64,000 nucleotides of DNA from positions 62,001 to 126,000 of the forward strand of contig NZ_JAJJJF010000005.1 of assembly GCF_022458745.1 (NCBI RefSeq). The letters are read 5' to 3'. This DNA is from Bacillus piscicola (GTDB taxonomy: Bacteria; Bacillota; Bacilli; Bacillales; Marinococcaceae). Positions 40,918 through 49,196 of the stretch are shown here, in pieces (position 1 is the stretch's first letter; the number at the start of each line of letters is the position of its first letter). The position numbers were made by a program, and so were the translations under genes. Below the pieces are notes generated by a model. That model was not told the DNA's origin and did no database searches. It worked only from the letters and a program-made list of their open reading frames with translations.

Positions 40918-41064
40918 GTGAAACAGAAAAACCTTTTTCTGACCTTAAGAAAGAAGTTCGAATATAAACTGGGACGGAAGCTGAAGCCGAATGAGAAAAA
41001 GTTAGTGGATGAGATGCTTCGCAAACAATGGAGAGAGAACCGTTCCAAGTTTAAAAAAGAGTAA
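40918..41064 (+). CDS. Small basic protein of unknown function, 48 residues
   Basis: GTG start 7 nt after GGAAGGT, 48 codons, TAA. The peptide is basic and helical, with FLTLRKKFEYKLGRKLKPNEKKLVDEMLRKQWRENRSKF. No Cys and no membrane segment. It could bind nucleic acid or a protein partner, but that is a guess. Located between the 65-residue gene and sigK, spaced 92 nt from sigK. Too short for routine ORF calling. Codon choice looks normal for the region. Confidence 0.5.
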   Translation: MKQKNLFLTLRKKFEYKLGRKLKPNEKKLVDEMLRKQWRENRSKFKKE

Positions 41065-41090
41065 CCTTTTTTAAATGTTGGGGATGGACA

Positions 41091-41119
41091 AACAAGTTAT
41101 CCTCTTTCTTGCATATACT
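41091..41119 (+). promoter_or_regulatory. Possible sporulation (sigma-E/sigma-K type) promoter of sigK
   Basis: ACA, 17-nt spacer, CATATACTTA: the -10 resembles the CATA(n3)TA pattern of sigma-K and the CATAcAcT-like -10 of sigma-E. Weak, placed by eye. Confidence 0.35.
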
Positions 41120-41155
41120 TAGGAAGAAACGATACACGGCAGAAAGGGGAGATGC

Positions 41156-41890
41156 TTGTTGTCTGGCATTTTAGCTGCCGCCATTTACCTATTCAAAGAG
41201 CTTGCTTTGTTAGTATCTTACGTGAAAAATAATGCGTTTCCACAGCCTTTGTCGAAAGAGGAGGAGAGGAAACATATAACGCAAATGCAGCAGGGAAGCC
41301 AAGACTCTAGAAATATTTTAATCGAACATAATTTGCGGCTGGTAGCTCACATCGTTAAAAAGTTTGAAAACACTCGTGAGGACACGGAAGATTTAATCTC
41401 TATCGGGACGATAGGATTGATTAAGGGCATCGAAAGCTACTCACCAGATAAAGGAACCAAATTGGCAACATACGCAGCACGATGTGTAGAGAATGAGATA
41501 CTTATGCATTTGAGAGCACTAAAAAAAGTAAAAAAAGATATCTCGTTATATGATCCAATTGGAAGTGATAAAGAAGGGAATGAAATATCGCTTTTGGACG
41601 TCCTGCAAGAAGACGGCCCTGAAGTTCCAGAAATCATTCAGTTGAAGATGGAAATGAATCAGATGTTTCAATTTATGGATGTCTTAAATGAACGCGAAAA
41701 AGCGGTTATTCTTAGTCGCTTCGGTTTAGAAAGCAAAAAAGAGAGGACACAACGGGAAATAGCAAAAGACATGGGTATCTCAAGAAGTTACGTATCAAGA
41801 ATTGAAAAGAGGGCATTATTTAAATTGTTTCAAGAGTTTTATAAACGAAAGACAAAGTCCCGTACCGAAGATGACTCACACCCCAACTAA
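41156..41890 (+). CDS. sigK: SigK, late mother-cell sporulation sigma factor (pro-form, uninterrupted)
   Basis: 244 residues. Region 2 has [15 protein letters not shown] and [42 protein letters not shown]; region 4 has [13 protein letters not shown] and [23 protein letters not shown]. The hydrophobic N-terminus (about 1-21) is the pro-sequence removed by SpoIVFB, with cleavage expected at [12 protein letters not shown]. In B. subtilis this gene is split by the skin element; here the reading frame is continuous. No ATG lies in frame; AAAGGGGA at 41143-41150 points to a TTG at 41156 (or 41159). Confidence 0.96.
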   Translation: MLSGILAAAIYLFKELALLVSYVKNNAFPQPLSKEEERKHITQMQQGSQDSRNILIEHNLRLVAHIVKKFENTREDTEDLISIGTIGLIKGIESYSPDKGTKLATYAARCVENEILMHLRALKKVKKDISLYDPIGSDKEGNEISLLDVLQEDGPEVPEIIQLKMEMNQMFQFMDVLNEREKAVILSRFGLESKKERTQREIAKDMGISRSYVSRIEKRALFKLFQEFYKRKTKSRTEDDSHPN

Positions 41891-41920
41891 TCCCGTTTAG
41901 AAGAGAAGGGGCTACTCTAA

Positions 41921-41966
41921 CACTTTCAATCAGTGGGGGATATCCCCCCTGATTAAAAAGTGCATA
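41921..41966. repeat. Palindrome between sigK and hup
   Basis: CACTTTCAATCAGTGGGGGAT (41921-41941) mirrors ATCCCCCCTGATTAAAAAGTG (41942-41962) with three single interruptions. It lacks a T-run on either strand, so it is not a standard terminator, though it may stop both convergent transcripts. Confidence 0.6.
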
Positions 41967-42027
41967 AACTAACAGTAGTGAAAAGAGTCTCCTTTAAAAA
42001 TAATGGGAGTTTCACCAAGCTGCTATT

Positions 42028-42303
42028 TTATTCATTTACGGCATCTTTTAATTGTTTTCCTGGACGGAAAGCAGGATTTTTTGTTGCTGGGATTTCTATT
42101 TCTTCACCCGTTTGCGGGTTGCGTCCTTTACGAGCTGCACGTTCACGCACCTCAAAGCTTCCAAAACCAACGAGTTGAATTTTGTCGCCGGATTTTAAAG
42201 TCTCTGTAATGCTGTCAAATACAGCGTCAACTGCTTTGGAGGCGTCTTTTTTAGAGATGTCTGCTTGTTCTGCTACTGAATTAATTAAATCGGTCTTATT
42301 CAT
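42028..42303 (-). CDS. hup: HU DNA-binding protein
   Basis: 91 residues, the histone-like HU/HBsu. [32 protein letters not shown] is the helical dimer half and [44 protein letters not shown] the beta-arm DNA-binding half with the intercalating proline in RNPQTG. It bends and compacts DNA, and in spores shares the nucleoid with SASPs. ATG 42303 is preceded on the minus strand by AAAGGGAG. Normally hup (hbs) lies near spoIVA/mtrA in B. subtilis, so this could be a second HU gene. Confidence 0.96.
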   Translation of the reverse strand: MNKTDLINSVAEQADISKKDASKAVDAVFDSITETLKSGDKIQLVGFGSFEVRERAARKGRNPQTGEEIEIPATKNPAFRPGKQLKDAVNE

Positions 42304-42498
42304 GAAAAAACTCCCTTTCATTCCTAGTTAATATAGAGACTGTACAATACAAATTTACTCATGAAATCCTTGCTATGTCAAGTGTTCGCGGGGAATTTAA
42401 GGATTTTGGGATCGATTTCTTAGTATTATATCCTTAAACTTAATTTTTTAAAACAATTCCTATGGAGAATATTGACAAATCCAGTGACAAAAATACCT

Positions 42499-42858
42499 TC
42501 AGGATTGCTTCTTTCTTTTTTTTGTGTGAAGGTCGTCTTTAATACTTGACTCCCACAGAGACACTCCTGCGTGGTAACCGGCCCTTGAAATAAGGTGGCC
42601 GCCGACAGGAGATGTTATGAAGATAAATACGATGGCAAGCAAAATTCTTGCATTTATATCCCCATCTACAATGCTGAAAAACAGAAATGTCCCAATGAGG
42701 ATACACATTACGCCTAACGTAGCAGCTTTGGTTGAAGCGTGCAGGCGCGAGTATACGTCAGGGAGACGGATAATCCCAATGGCACTTATCAAATTTAAAA
42801 GGGCGCCAAACAGAACGAGAATACCGACAATCCACTTGCTAATCTCGATTGCGTTCAA
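42499..42858 (-). CDS. mrpG: MrpG, Mrp antiporter subunit
   Basis: 119 residues, two or three membrane helices. The family core GIIRLPDVYSRLHASTKAATLGVMCILIG is intact. The last gene of the mrpABCDEFG operon. No ATG matches the known N-terminus; AAGGGTG on the minus strand precedes a TTG at 42858, giving MNAIEISKWIVG, and overlaps the mrpF end by 20 nt. MrpG is essential to the complex, and the whole set is required for antiport. Confidence 0.9.
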   Translation of the reverse strand: MNAIEISKWIVGILVLFGALLNLISAIGIIRLPDVYSRLHASTKAATLGVMCILIGTFLFFSIVDGDINARILLAIVFIFITSPVGGHLISRAGYHAGVSLWESSIKDDLHTKKRKKQS

Positions 42859-43120
42859 TGACAACACCCTTTTCAATAAATTTAGAGAATGCGACCGTTC
42901 CAAGAAACGACAGGATTGCTAAGAGAAGGATCACTTCTACGAAGGCGGTTGTATTAAGTAAGAGCGACACGATTGCGATTAAGCTAATTAAGTTAATTCC
43001 GACCAAATCGAGAGCGACGACACGATCTGGCATGGAAGGGCCTTTTGCGATACGGTACAAGCTGAGAATAATCGAAAGCGTGATAAACAACGCCGCTACG
43101 GAATATAAAATGTAAAGCAT
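42839..43120 (-). CDS. mrpF: MrpF, Mrp antiporter subunit
   Basis: 93 residues, three membrane helices, with the family signature RIAKGPSMPDRVVALDLVGIN. MrpF has been tied to cholate and Na+ export in B. subtilis. The ATG overlaps the mrpE stop by 1 nt, so it is translationally coupled. Intact. Confidence 0.94.
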   Translation of the reverse strand: MLYILYSVAALFITLSIILSLYRIAKGPSMPDRVVALDLVGINLISLIAIVSLLLNTTAFVEVILLLAILSFLGTVAFSKFIEKGVVIERNRD

Positions 43121-43590
43121 TATCGTGTCACCTCCTTAATCGCTTTGACAAATGAATGATCAATATCACGTCTAGCTTCCTCGGCATCGGGTAAATCAAT
43201 CGCATGAATATAAAGCGTCTTATTATCAGGTGAGATATCGACGACAAGCGTCCCCGGAGTCAAGGTAATAAGAGAAGAAAGAACGGTGATCTCCCAATCT
43301 TCTTTTAAATCAATATCCATAGCAAATATTCCTGGTTGAATATCAAGAGAAGGCTTTAAAACAAGTTTTGCCACTTCTAGAGTTGACATAAGAAGCTCTT
43401 TTAGAAAGATGAGAAGCAATTTAATAATTGCGGCTACTCCCTTTAAATAAAAACGTTGTGAGCCTTTAAGCACGTATAATATCCCGATGCCGATAATAAA
43501 ACCGCTTATGAAAGAGCCAAAGCTCCACGCATTATTCAAAAACATCCAAGTAAACGCAATGAGTAAGTTTATGATTAATTGAAAAGCCAT
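43120..43590 (-). CDS. mrpE: MrpE, Mrp antiporter subunit
   Basis: 156 residues. Two N-terminal membrane helices (about 4-38) and a cytosolic domain ending in DIDLKEDWEITVLSSLITLTPGTLVVDISPDNKTLYIHAIDLPD, which is the MrpE/MnhE signature. Needed for full antiport activity but not homologous to NADH-dehydrogenase subunits. ATG 43590 lies 6 nt downstream of the mrpD stop. Confidence 0.95.
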   Translation of the reverse strand: MAFQLIINLLIAFTWMFLNNAWSFGSFISGFIIGIGILYVLKGSQRFYLKGVAAIIKLLLIFLKELLMSTLEVAKLVLKPSLDIQPGIFAMDIDLKEDWEITVLSSLITLTPGTLVVDISPDNKTLYIHAIDLPDAEEARRDIDHSFVKAIKEVTR

Positions 43591-43596
43591 TTTTGT

Positions 43597-45081
43597 TTAC
43601 TCCTTTAATACGGCGTCAATGTATATTTCAGGGTTTAGCAATGTTTCGGCAGCTGTCGAGACAAATGGATAAAGCACTTCCGCACCTAAACCGATTAGCG
43701 CAGAAACTGCAATTAACAATGAGCAAGGCAGCAATAGCCCTTTCGTTGTACCATGTTGATCGGCTCTTTCCAGCTTAATTTCCCCATAAAAGCCATTTAA
43801 AAAGATACGGATCATGGAATACAAGACGAGCAAACTGGATACCATCATGGCCGCAATAATCCAATACTGTCCCCTTTCTGCTCCTCCTTCAATCAGCATT
43901 AACTTGCCAATAAACCCGCTTAAAGGAGGAATACCAACCAAAGCTAATACGGCGACAAAAAACAGCCAACCTAATTTTGCGTGATATTTAATGATGCCGC
44001 CCATTTGTTTTAAGTGGCTCGTACCGGCAACGGTGATGAGGGCACCAATGATCAAGAATAAAGCAGCTTTTATAATCATATCATGCATGAGATAATAAAT
44101 GGCTCCAACAAATCCGGGTTCATTTAACGTCGAGACACCGAATAACACATAACCTACAGCGACAATGACATTGTACACCAAAATTTTCATTACATCTTGG
44201 TGGGCGATCGCTCCAATAACGCCCGCAATCATCGTGCAGGCGGCTAAAACTGCCAAGAGCGTATGGGTGAACTCTGTGTCCTGGGTGAAAATCAGTGAAT
44301 ACGTTCTGAAAATAGAATAGATTCCTACCTTGGTTAATAAGGCCCCGAAAATAGCACCGATAGCTGGCGGAGGTGCGGCATAAGAAGCCGGCAGCCAAAA
44401 ATATAAGGGAAACAGGGCGCCTTTCAGCCCGAAAACGATCAGAAACAAAACGGCAATCACAGTAAGAATTGGTGCTTCTACATCCAGGCTGGCAATCCTT
44501 TCGGAAAGGTGAGCCATATTTAACGTACCTGTAACAGAATATAAATAAGCGACACCAATGACAAAAAGAGCCGAAGACATAACATTTATCAACACATACT
44601 TGAAGGACTCCCGCAGTTGTCGTTTTGTATTCCCATGTACGATCAATATGTAAGACGCGATTAGCATGACCTCGAAGAATACGAAGAGGTTAAACAAGTC
44701 CCCAGTTAGAAAGGCGCCGGAAACCCCAGTTATTAAAAAGTAATAAAAAGAGTGGTAGTAAAAGCCTTCTCGTTCTTTACCGACAGAATGAATGGAATAG
44801 ATCAATATCGGCAGGCTCAAGACAGCAGTAGAGGTAACTAAAAGGCCCGCTAACATGTCCCCAACGAGAACTATCCCATAAGGAGGAGACCAGCCGCCAA
44901 TTTCTAGAGTACGGATGCCATTTTGTGCGATGTCTATAACTAAAAAGATGTTCACCGCTATAAGCGCAACCCCGGAGATAAGACTGAGTGTGCGCTGGGC
45001 GGTAATCTGCTTAGGGAAAAATAGAAGAATAACCCCTGTTAAAAAAGGGATTAAAATTGGCAATATTAGTAAGTTAGTCAT
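43597..45081 (-). CDS. mrpD: MrpD, Mrp antiporter subunit (NuoM/N-like)
   Basis: 494 residues, about 14 membrane helices. Contains GLKGALFPLYFWLPASYAAPPPAIGAIFGALLTKVGIYS, the proton-antiporter signature shared with complex I subunits NuoL/M/N, including the lysine of the channel (Lys in GLKGA) and the Glu in FVFFEVMLIASY. It forms one of the two large ion-translocating subunits. Start ATG overlaps mrpC by 8 nt. Confidence 0.96.
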   Translation of the reverse strand: MTNLLILPILIPFLTGVILLFFPKQITAQRTLSLISGVALIAVNIFLVIDIAQNGIRTLEIGGWSPPYGIVLVGDMLAGLLVTSTAVLSLPILIYSIHSVGKEREGFYYHSFYYFLITGVSGAFLTGDLFNLFVFFEVMLIASYILIVHGNTKRQLRESFKYVLINVMSSALFVIGVAYLYSVTGTLNMAHLSERIASLDVEAPILTVIAVLFLIVFGLKGALFPLYFWLPASYAAPPPAIGAIFGALLTKVGIYSIFRTYSLIFTQDTEFTHTLLAVLAACTMIAGVIGAIAHQDVMKILVYNVIVAVGYVLFGVSTLNEPGFVGAIYYLMHDMIIKAALFLIIGALITVAGTSHLKQMGGIIKYHAKLGWLFFVAVLALVGIPPLSGFIGKLMLIEGGAERGQYWIIAAMMVSSLLVLYSMIRIFLNGFYGEIKLERADQHGTTKGLLLPCSLLIAVSALIGLGAEVLYPFVSTAAETLLNPEIYIDAVLKE

Positions 45082-45415
45082 GTAAATCAGGACCTCTCAA
45101 TCCATCGGTGTTATCGGTTCCCGTTACCTTATAAGCCTTGTAGCCGAGTACGAGGAAAAAGGCTGTCACACCGAAGCTTATTACGATCGCTGTTAAAATA
45201 AGGGCTTGCGGAAGTGGATCTGTATAAGTAGATGCTTGCAGCCCCAGTAAAGGGGGAGCCCCTGTTTTCAGTCCAGCCATAGTTAGAAGCAGGAGATGGG
45301 AACCATGACTGATAAAACCAGTTCCGATAATAATACGAATCATATTTTTGGATAACACGAGATAGGTGCCGACCATGAACAAAAAGCCGGCGATAATCGA
45401 CATTAAAATTTCCAT
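45074..45415 (-). CDS. mrpC: MrpC, Mrp antiporter subunit (NuoK-like)
   Basis: 113 residues with three helices, related to NuoK. Conserved stretch: GTYLVLSKNMIRIIIGTGFISHGSHLLLL and DPLPQALILTAIVISFGVTAFFLVL. It overlaps mrpB by 1 nt and mrpD by 8 nt, ensuring co-translation. Intact. Confidence 0.95.
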   Translation of the reverse strand: MEILMSIIAGFLFMVGTYLVLSKNMIRIIIGTGFISHGSHLLLLTMAGLKTGAPPLLGLQASTYTDPLPQALILTAIVISFGVTAFFLVLGYKAYKVTGTDNTDGLRGPDLHD

Positions 45416-45837
45416 CAGCTATCCTCCCCGATTGTTTGGATAATAGTAAGCGTCACACCGACTACGACGAGATAGACTCCTAAATCAAATAGTGTAGCGG
45501 TTGCAAGCTCCATCTCTCCTAAAATCGGTATGGTGAAATAACCAAAAGTATGGGAGAGGAACGGGACGCCAAACACGAAACTTCCCATTCCCGTTAATAT
45601 GGCGATTAATAGACCGGAAGCTGCAACTAACTTAAAGTCAAACGGCAAGATACGTTTTGTTGTCTCTAATCCAAAGGCAAGCATAAATAAAACAATGGCT
45701 GAGCTTGTCATTAAACCGCCAACAAATCCTCCACCCGGGTTGTTGTGACCATTAAAAAACATAAAAACAGAGAACGCGAGGATAATAAACAAAACTATTT
45801 TGGTTGTCGTTTGTAGAATAATATCATTCTGCCTCAT
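45415..45837 (-). CDS. mrpB: MrpB, Mrp antiporter subunit
   Basis: 140 residues, four helices. The signature FMFFNGHNNPGGGFVGGLMTSSAIVLFMLAFG is that of the MrpB/MnhB family. It is related to the C-terminal half of MrpA. Overlaps mrpA by 4 nt. The ATG 45837 sits in the TCCATGAGG junction. Intact. Confidence 0.95.
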   Translation of the reverse strand: MRQNDIILQTTTKIVLFIILAFSVFMFFNGHNNPGGGFVGGLMTSSAIVLFMLAFGLETTKRILPFDFKLVAASGLLIAILTGMGSFVFGVPFLSHTFGYFTIPILGEMELATATLFDLGVYLVVVGVTLTIIQTIGEDS

Positions 45838-48242
45838 GGACGATTTCTCCCCGTAATCCGCAATCTAATCATGGTATAAATACCCATCGCCGCAATGCCA
45901 AGGACGAGTATTTCAAATAATGTATCGAACCCGCGAAAGTCTACCAGGATAACGTTAACCATATTATCGCCCCCGGCCAAATCATGACTGGCTTCCGAGA
46001 AAAAGCTTGAAATCGAATCAAACAGTTTGGAGCTGCTAGCTGAAATAGCAATCAAGGTAATGGTAACTCCAACTGCGAGCGAGATAATAAAGTTGCCTGG
46101 CTGAAAGCGAACTTTTTTCGCTCCTTTTGTAATCTCGGGCAGATGATAAAAGCAGAGCAAGAATAAGGCAACCGATACGGTTTCAATTGTCAGCTGTGTT
46201 AAAGCTAAGTCAGGAGCACGGAAAATAACAAAAAACAAAGATACAATATAGCCCGTTGCACCTAAACCGATAACAGCTTTTAGACGGGTAGATGCAAACA
46301 TAGTAAGTAAAGCAGCAATAACTAGTGAAGCGGCCAAAACAGCTTCATAAATACTGATCGGTGCCAAATTGGTAGTATTAACGGTGAATGCACCTTTGCC
46401 GAAGAGAACGACCGTCAGTATTAATGTAAAAAAGACCATTATATACATTAAGTACTGCCTTACAGAACCTTTCATGTACCAGCTTGTTAAAATCGTTGAA
46501 ACATTCTCGGTAGTCACGAGCAGTTGATCATATAAGCGGTTAAATGACAATGATTCTGGAAATAACCGGTAAATACCGGCCCATTTCCTTAAACTCATGA
46601 AAAGAAGTAAACCGATTACGACGACTCCGATAGTCATATACAGCTCCGTAGAAAATCCGTGCCAAAAACGAATATTCACATAAAATTGTTCATTACCACC
46701 TAGTAAAGATGGCAGTATAGAAGCCATTGCCGGCTCAATAATGGAGTGGGCAAGTATGTTTGGGAAAAACCCAAATATAACAACGAGACTAATAAGCACG
46801 ATTGGAGAGATCAGCATCCCAAGCGGCGCTTCATGGATGTTGGCACGTACCAAACCGGGATGCATGTTACCGGCAAATGTCTTAAAAACAATAATCATGC
46901 TGTAGATAAAAGTGAAAACACTGGCAATCCAGGCAATAACAGGAAACAAGACGCCGAAAGTTTCAATGTTGAACATCCCCAGATTAGTAATCTGCACCAT
47001 AGAAGTGAAGAACATTTCTTTACTTAAAAAGCCATTAAAAGGCGGAAGACCCGCCATGGAAAAACTTCCAATGACAGCAACAGTAAAGGTAATGGGCATG
47101 ATGGTCATTAATCCGCCCAGATAACGAATATCTCTCGTCCCTGTTTCATGATCAACGATACCAACCATCATAAACAGGCTGCCTTTAAAAGTAGCATGGT
47201 TAATTAGGTGGAACAAGGCAGCGGTTGTCGCGCCAATATATAAGTTGTTATCGATGCTGTCAAAATGAAGAGCTGCAGCACCGACGCCAAGCATGGACAG
47301 GATCATCCCGAGTTGGCTGATTGTTGAATAGGCAAGAATTCCCTTAAGATCAGTTTGCCGGACAGCGGTAAACGACCCCCAAAACAACGTCACAATTCCG
47401 AACCCTGCAACGAGCCAAAGCCATTCCCCTTTAACAGCAAATATAGGGCTTAAGCGGGCCACAAGGTAAATCCCTGCTTTCACCATCGTAGCAGAATGCA
47501 AATAAGCACTTACAGGTGTAGGGGCTTCCATCGCATCAGGTAGCCAAATATGAAATGGAAACTGTGCTGATTTTGTAAACGCTCCCAGTAAAATTAAAAG
47601 CATAGCCGGCAAAAATAACGGGTGGCCTGTAATCGTTTCTGCAGAAGCGACAATCTCCTGTATGCTGAACGTTCCAGTCATCTTGTAAACAAGCACAAAC
47701 CCTACAAGCATAGCAAAGCCGCCGATAACGGTAATGAGAAGTGACTTGAGTGCTCCGTAACGGGATTGCTCTCTTTCATACCAATAAGAAATAAGTAAAA
47801 ACGAGGATAAACTGGTAATTTCCCAAAATGTATAAAGAACAATTAAATTATCAGAAAGAACAACTCCAAGCATTGCGCCCATAAACATAAGCAAAAAGAC
47901 ATAGAAGTTGTTCAATGCTTCTTTTTCTTTCGAGAGATAATAAATGGAGTATAGGACAACCAAAGATCCAATCCCTGTAATTAACAGTGCAAACAAAAGA
48001 CCGAGACCATCGACATAAGCGATAAAATTAAGATTTAGTGATGGAACCCAGTTAAAAACGGATGTTACGGTCTGCCCATTTGCGGTGAGAGGTATGTATT
48101 GAATGAAATAAATAAATAATAAAACTGGAACGATCAGCACGAACCAGCCAGTATGTATACGTGCGAATTGTTTATACAAAAAAGGAACAAGTATAGCTGC
48201 TATAAACGGCATTATAATTGCAAAATGTAAGGCGGTGAACAT
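45834..48242 (-). CDS. mrpA: MrpA, large Mrp antiporter subunit
   Basis: 802 residues, about 21 membrane helices: an NuoL-like part and a C-terminal MrpB-like part. The signature GAFTKSAQFPFHIWLPDAMEAPTPVSAYLHSATMVKAGIYLVARLSP at about 220-266 carries the channel lysine and histidine. The complex exchanges external H+ for internal Na+ and supports pH and salt homeostasis. The frame opens at 48278 but AAAGGAGGCCTTGC on the minus strand fixes ATG 48242. A TATAAT is found upstream at 48289-48294 (minus strand). Confidence 0.96.
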   Translation of the reverse strand: MFTALHFAIIMPFIAAILVPFLYKQFARIHTGWFVLIVPVLLFIYFIQYIPLTANGQTVTSVFNWVPSLNLNFIAYVDGLGLLFALLITGIGSLVVLYSIYYLSKEKEALNNFYVFLLMFMGAMLGVVLSDNLIVLYTFWEITSLSSFLLISYWYEREQSRYGALKSLLITVIGGFAMLVGFVLVYKMTGTFSIQEIVASAETITGHPLFLPAMLLILLGAFTKSAQFPFHIWLPDAMEAPTPVSAYLHSATMVKAGIYLVARLSPIFAVKGEWLWLVAGFGIVTLFWGSFTAVRQTDLKGILAYSTISQLGMILSMLGVGAAALHFDSIDNNLYIGATTAALFHLINHATFKGSLFMMVGIVDHETGTRDIRYLGGLMTIMPITFTVAVIGSFSMAGLPPFNGFLSKEMFFTSMVQITNLGMFNIETFGVLFPVIAWIASVFTFIYSMIIVFKTFAGNMHPGLVRANIHEAPLGMLISPIVLISLVVIFGFFPNILAHSIIEPAMASILPSLLGGNEQFYVNIRFWHGFSTELYMTIGVVVIGLLLFMSLRKWAGIYRLFPESLSFNRLYDQLLVTTENVSTILTSWYMKGSVRQYLMYIMVFFTLILTVVLFGKGAFTVNTTNLAPISIYEAVLAASLVIAALLTMFASTRLKAVIGLGATGYIVSLFFVIFRAPDLALTQLTIETVSVALFLLCFYHLPEITKGAKKVRFQPGNFIISLAVGVTITLIAISASSSKLFDSISSFFSEASHDLAGGDNMVNVILVDFRGFDTLFEILVLGIAAMGIYTMIRLRITGRNRP

Positions 48243-48444
48243 GCAAGGCCTCCTTTGTCGAATTCCGTATCTAATCATTTTCTTTCACATTATAACTTAA
48301 ATTATTGACCGATGCATCTCTCCGGATACTGATATTTAAGGGAAAATCCAGCTCTTATATATAGGAAGAAAGCAGATAAAAAGAAATTTTATTGAATAAA
48401 AAATTTGTCATTTCCCGACAATATTAAAAAAAGGATGCGTGGGA

Positions 48445-48648
48445 ATGACAAATAAAACAATTGTTTCTTTATGTGTCTTCATCGCCTTTCTGCTCGGAGG
48501 AGCGGTTGTCGATAACTACATTGATGAAAAACGAGAGGAAAAATTCAGCCCACAGCCAGACCCCCTTCTTTCCATTACAACTGAAAACAAAGTGAACAGA
48601 TCATTAGAACCAAGAGAATACGTCATAATAAAAAGCCTTTCCGGTTAA
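48445..48648 (+). CDS. Small membrane-anchored protein of unknown function, 67 residues
   Basis: One N-terminal membrane helix (about 5-21, TIVSLCVFIAFLLGGAVV) followed by a charged outer part with NYIDEKREEKFSPQPDPLL. Possibly a signal-anchored peptide. ATG 48445 lies 9 nt after AAAGGATG; a GTG at 48439 is too close. Divergent from mrpA and convergent with sda, with which it shares the hairpin at 48629. I do not recognise it. Confidence 0.6.
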   Translation: MTNKTIVSLCVFIAFLLGGAVVDNYIDEKREEKFSPQPDPLLSITTENKVNRSLEPREYVIIKSLSG

Positions 48649-48660
48649 AAAGGAAAGGCT
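48629..48660 (-). terminator. Rho-independent terminator for sda (minus strand)
   Basis: AAAAAGCCTTTCC (48630-48642) pairs with GGAAAGGCT (48652-48660); the T-run lies on the minus-strand side, so it ends sda. It also overlaps the end of the small gene to the left. Confidence 0.75.
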
Positions 48661-48694
48661 GCATGTATGTGTAAACAATGGTAAGCGGAGCCCG

Positions 48695-48847
48695 CTAATG
48701 GGATCTGGTCATTTTAAATTCATGATGGTCTGTTAGAGAGCGTTTTTTTAATTCTTCTTCTATTAAAGAAATGAAATCTTGATTCAAATTCAATTGAAGG
48801 GCTTTCTCATAGGCTTCCAAGAGCAACTCATCCGATAAGTGTTCCAT
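48695..48847 (-). CDS. sda: Sda, sporulation checkpoint protein
   Basis: 50 residues, helical hairpin: [38 protein letters not shown], which matches the two-helix fold of Sda with its hydrophobic face. Sda blocks the histidine kinase KinA when replication is impaired or newly initiated and so delays sporulation. AAGGAGGTG lies upstream of the ATG at 48847. The frame extends back to 49039 across the promoter region and is rejected. In B. subtilis sda also sits next to yqeG. DnaA boxes upstream fit DnaA control. Confidence 0.93.
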   Translation of the reverse strand: MEHLSDELLLEAYEKALQLNLNQDFISLIEEELKKRSLTDHHEFKMTRSH

Positions 48848-48939
48848 AAAAGAAAAACACCTCCTTAATCTGTTACATCCAAGCATCGATTCCATTGTAT
48901 ATAGTGTATCACTTTTTAATGAACAGAACAATCGTTCGT

Positions 48940-49038
48940 TTGTCCACATGACACCGTGGATAAACTGTTTATAATCGTTTGAAAAGTGTTTTTTAGTAGG
49001 TGAAATAAGGTTTTTATGTGTTGAAAAAGTTATCCACA
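48940..49038. promoter_or_regulatory. DnaA boxes upstream of sda
   Basis: Three candidate boxes: TTATCCACA (49030-49038, exact consensus), TTGTCCACA (48940-48948, one mismatch) and CGTGGATAA on the plus strand (48955-48963, reverse of TTATCCACG, one mismatch). In B. subtilis DnaA acts on sda through such sites, tying sda expression to replication initiation. The rest of 48848-49196 holds no other gene; yqeG's promoter must also lie here. Confidence 0.75.
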
Positions 49039-49196
49039 TTTTTGCCTGTCTTAAATTGTCGAAAGGTTTTGCTCATATTTTATCCTAATGTTTTCTGATT
49101 CCTTTATGTAGGGTGGTTCACAAAATGTCAATTAAGCGATATAATTTCTGTTTAGCAGGTTGTTCGGATAATAAACGATAAAAAGGGTGTCCTTGT

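Noticed and set aside
41156-41890. A skin-type element or its attachment scar in sigK
   Set aside because: The frame is continuous with normal family length and no inserted or duplicated segment.
48848-49039. Longer form of Sda starting at 49039
   Set aside because: It covers the promoter and DnaA boxes; AAGGAGGTG precedes ATG 48847 and gives the usual 50-residue size.
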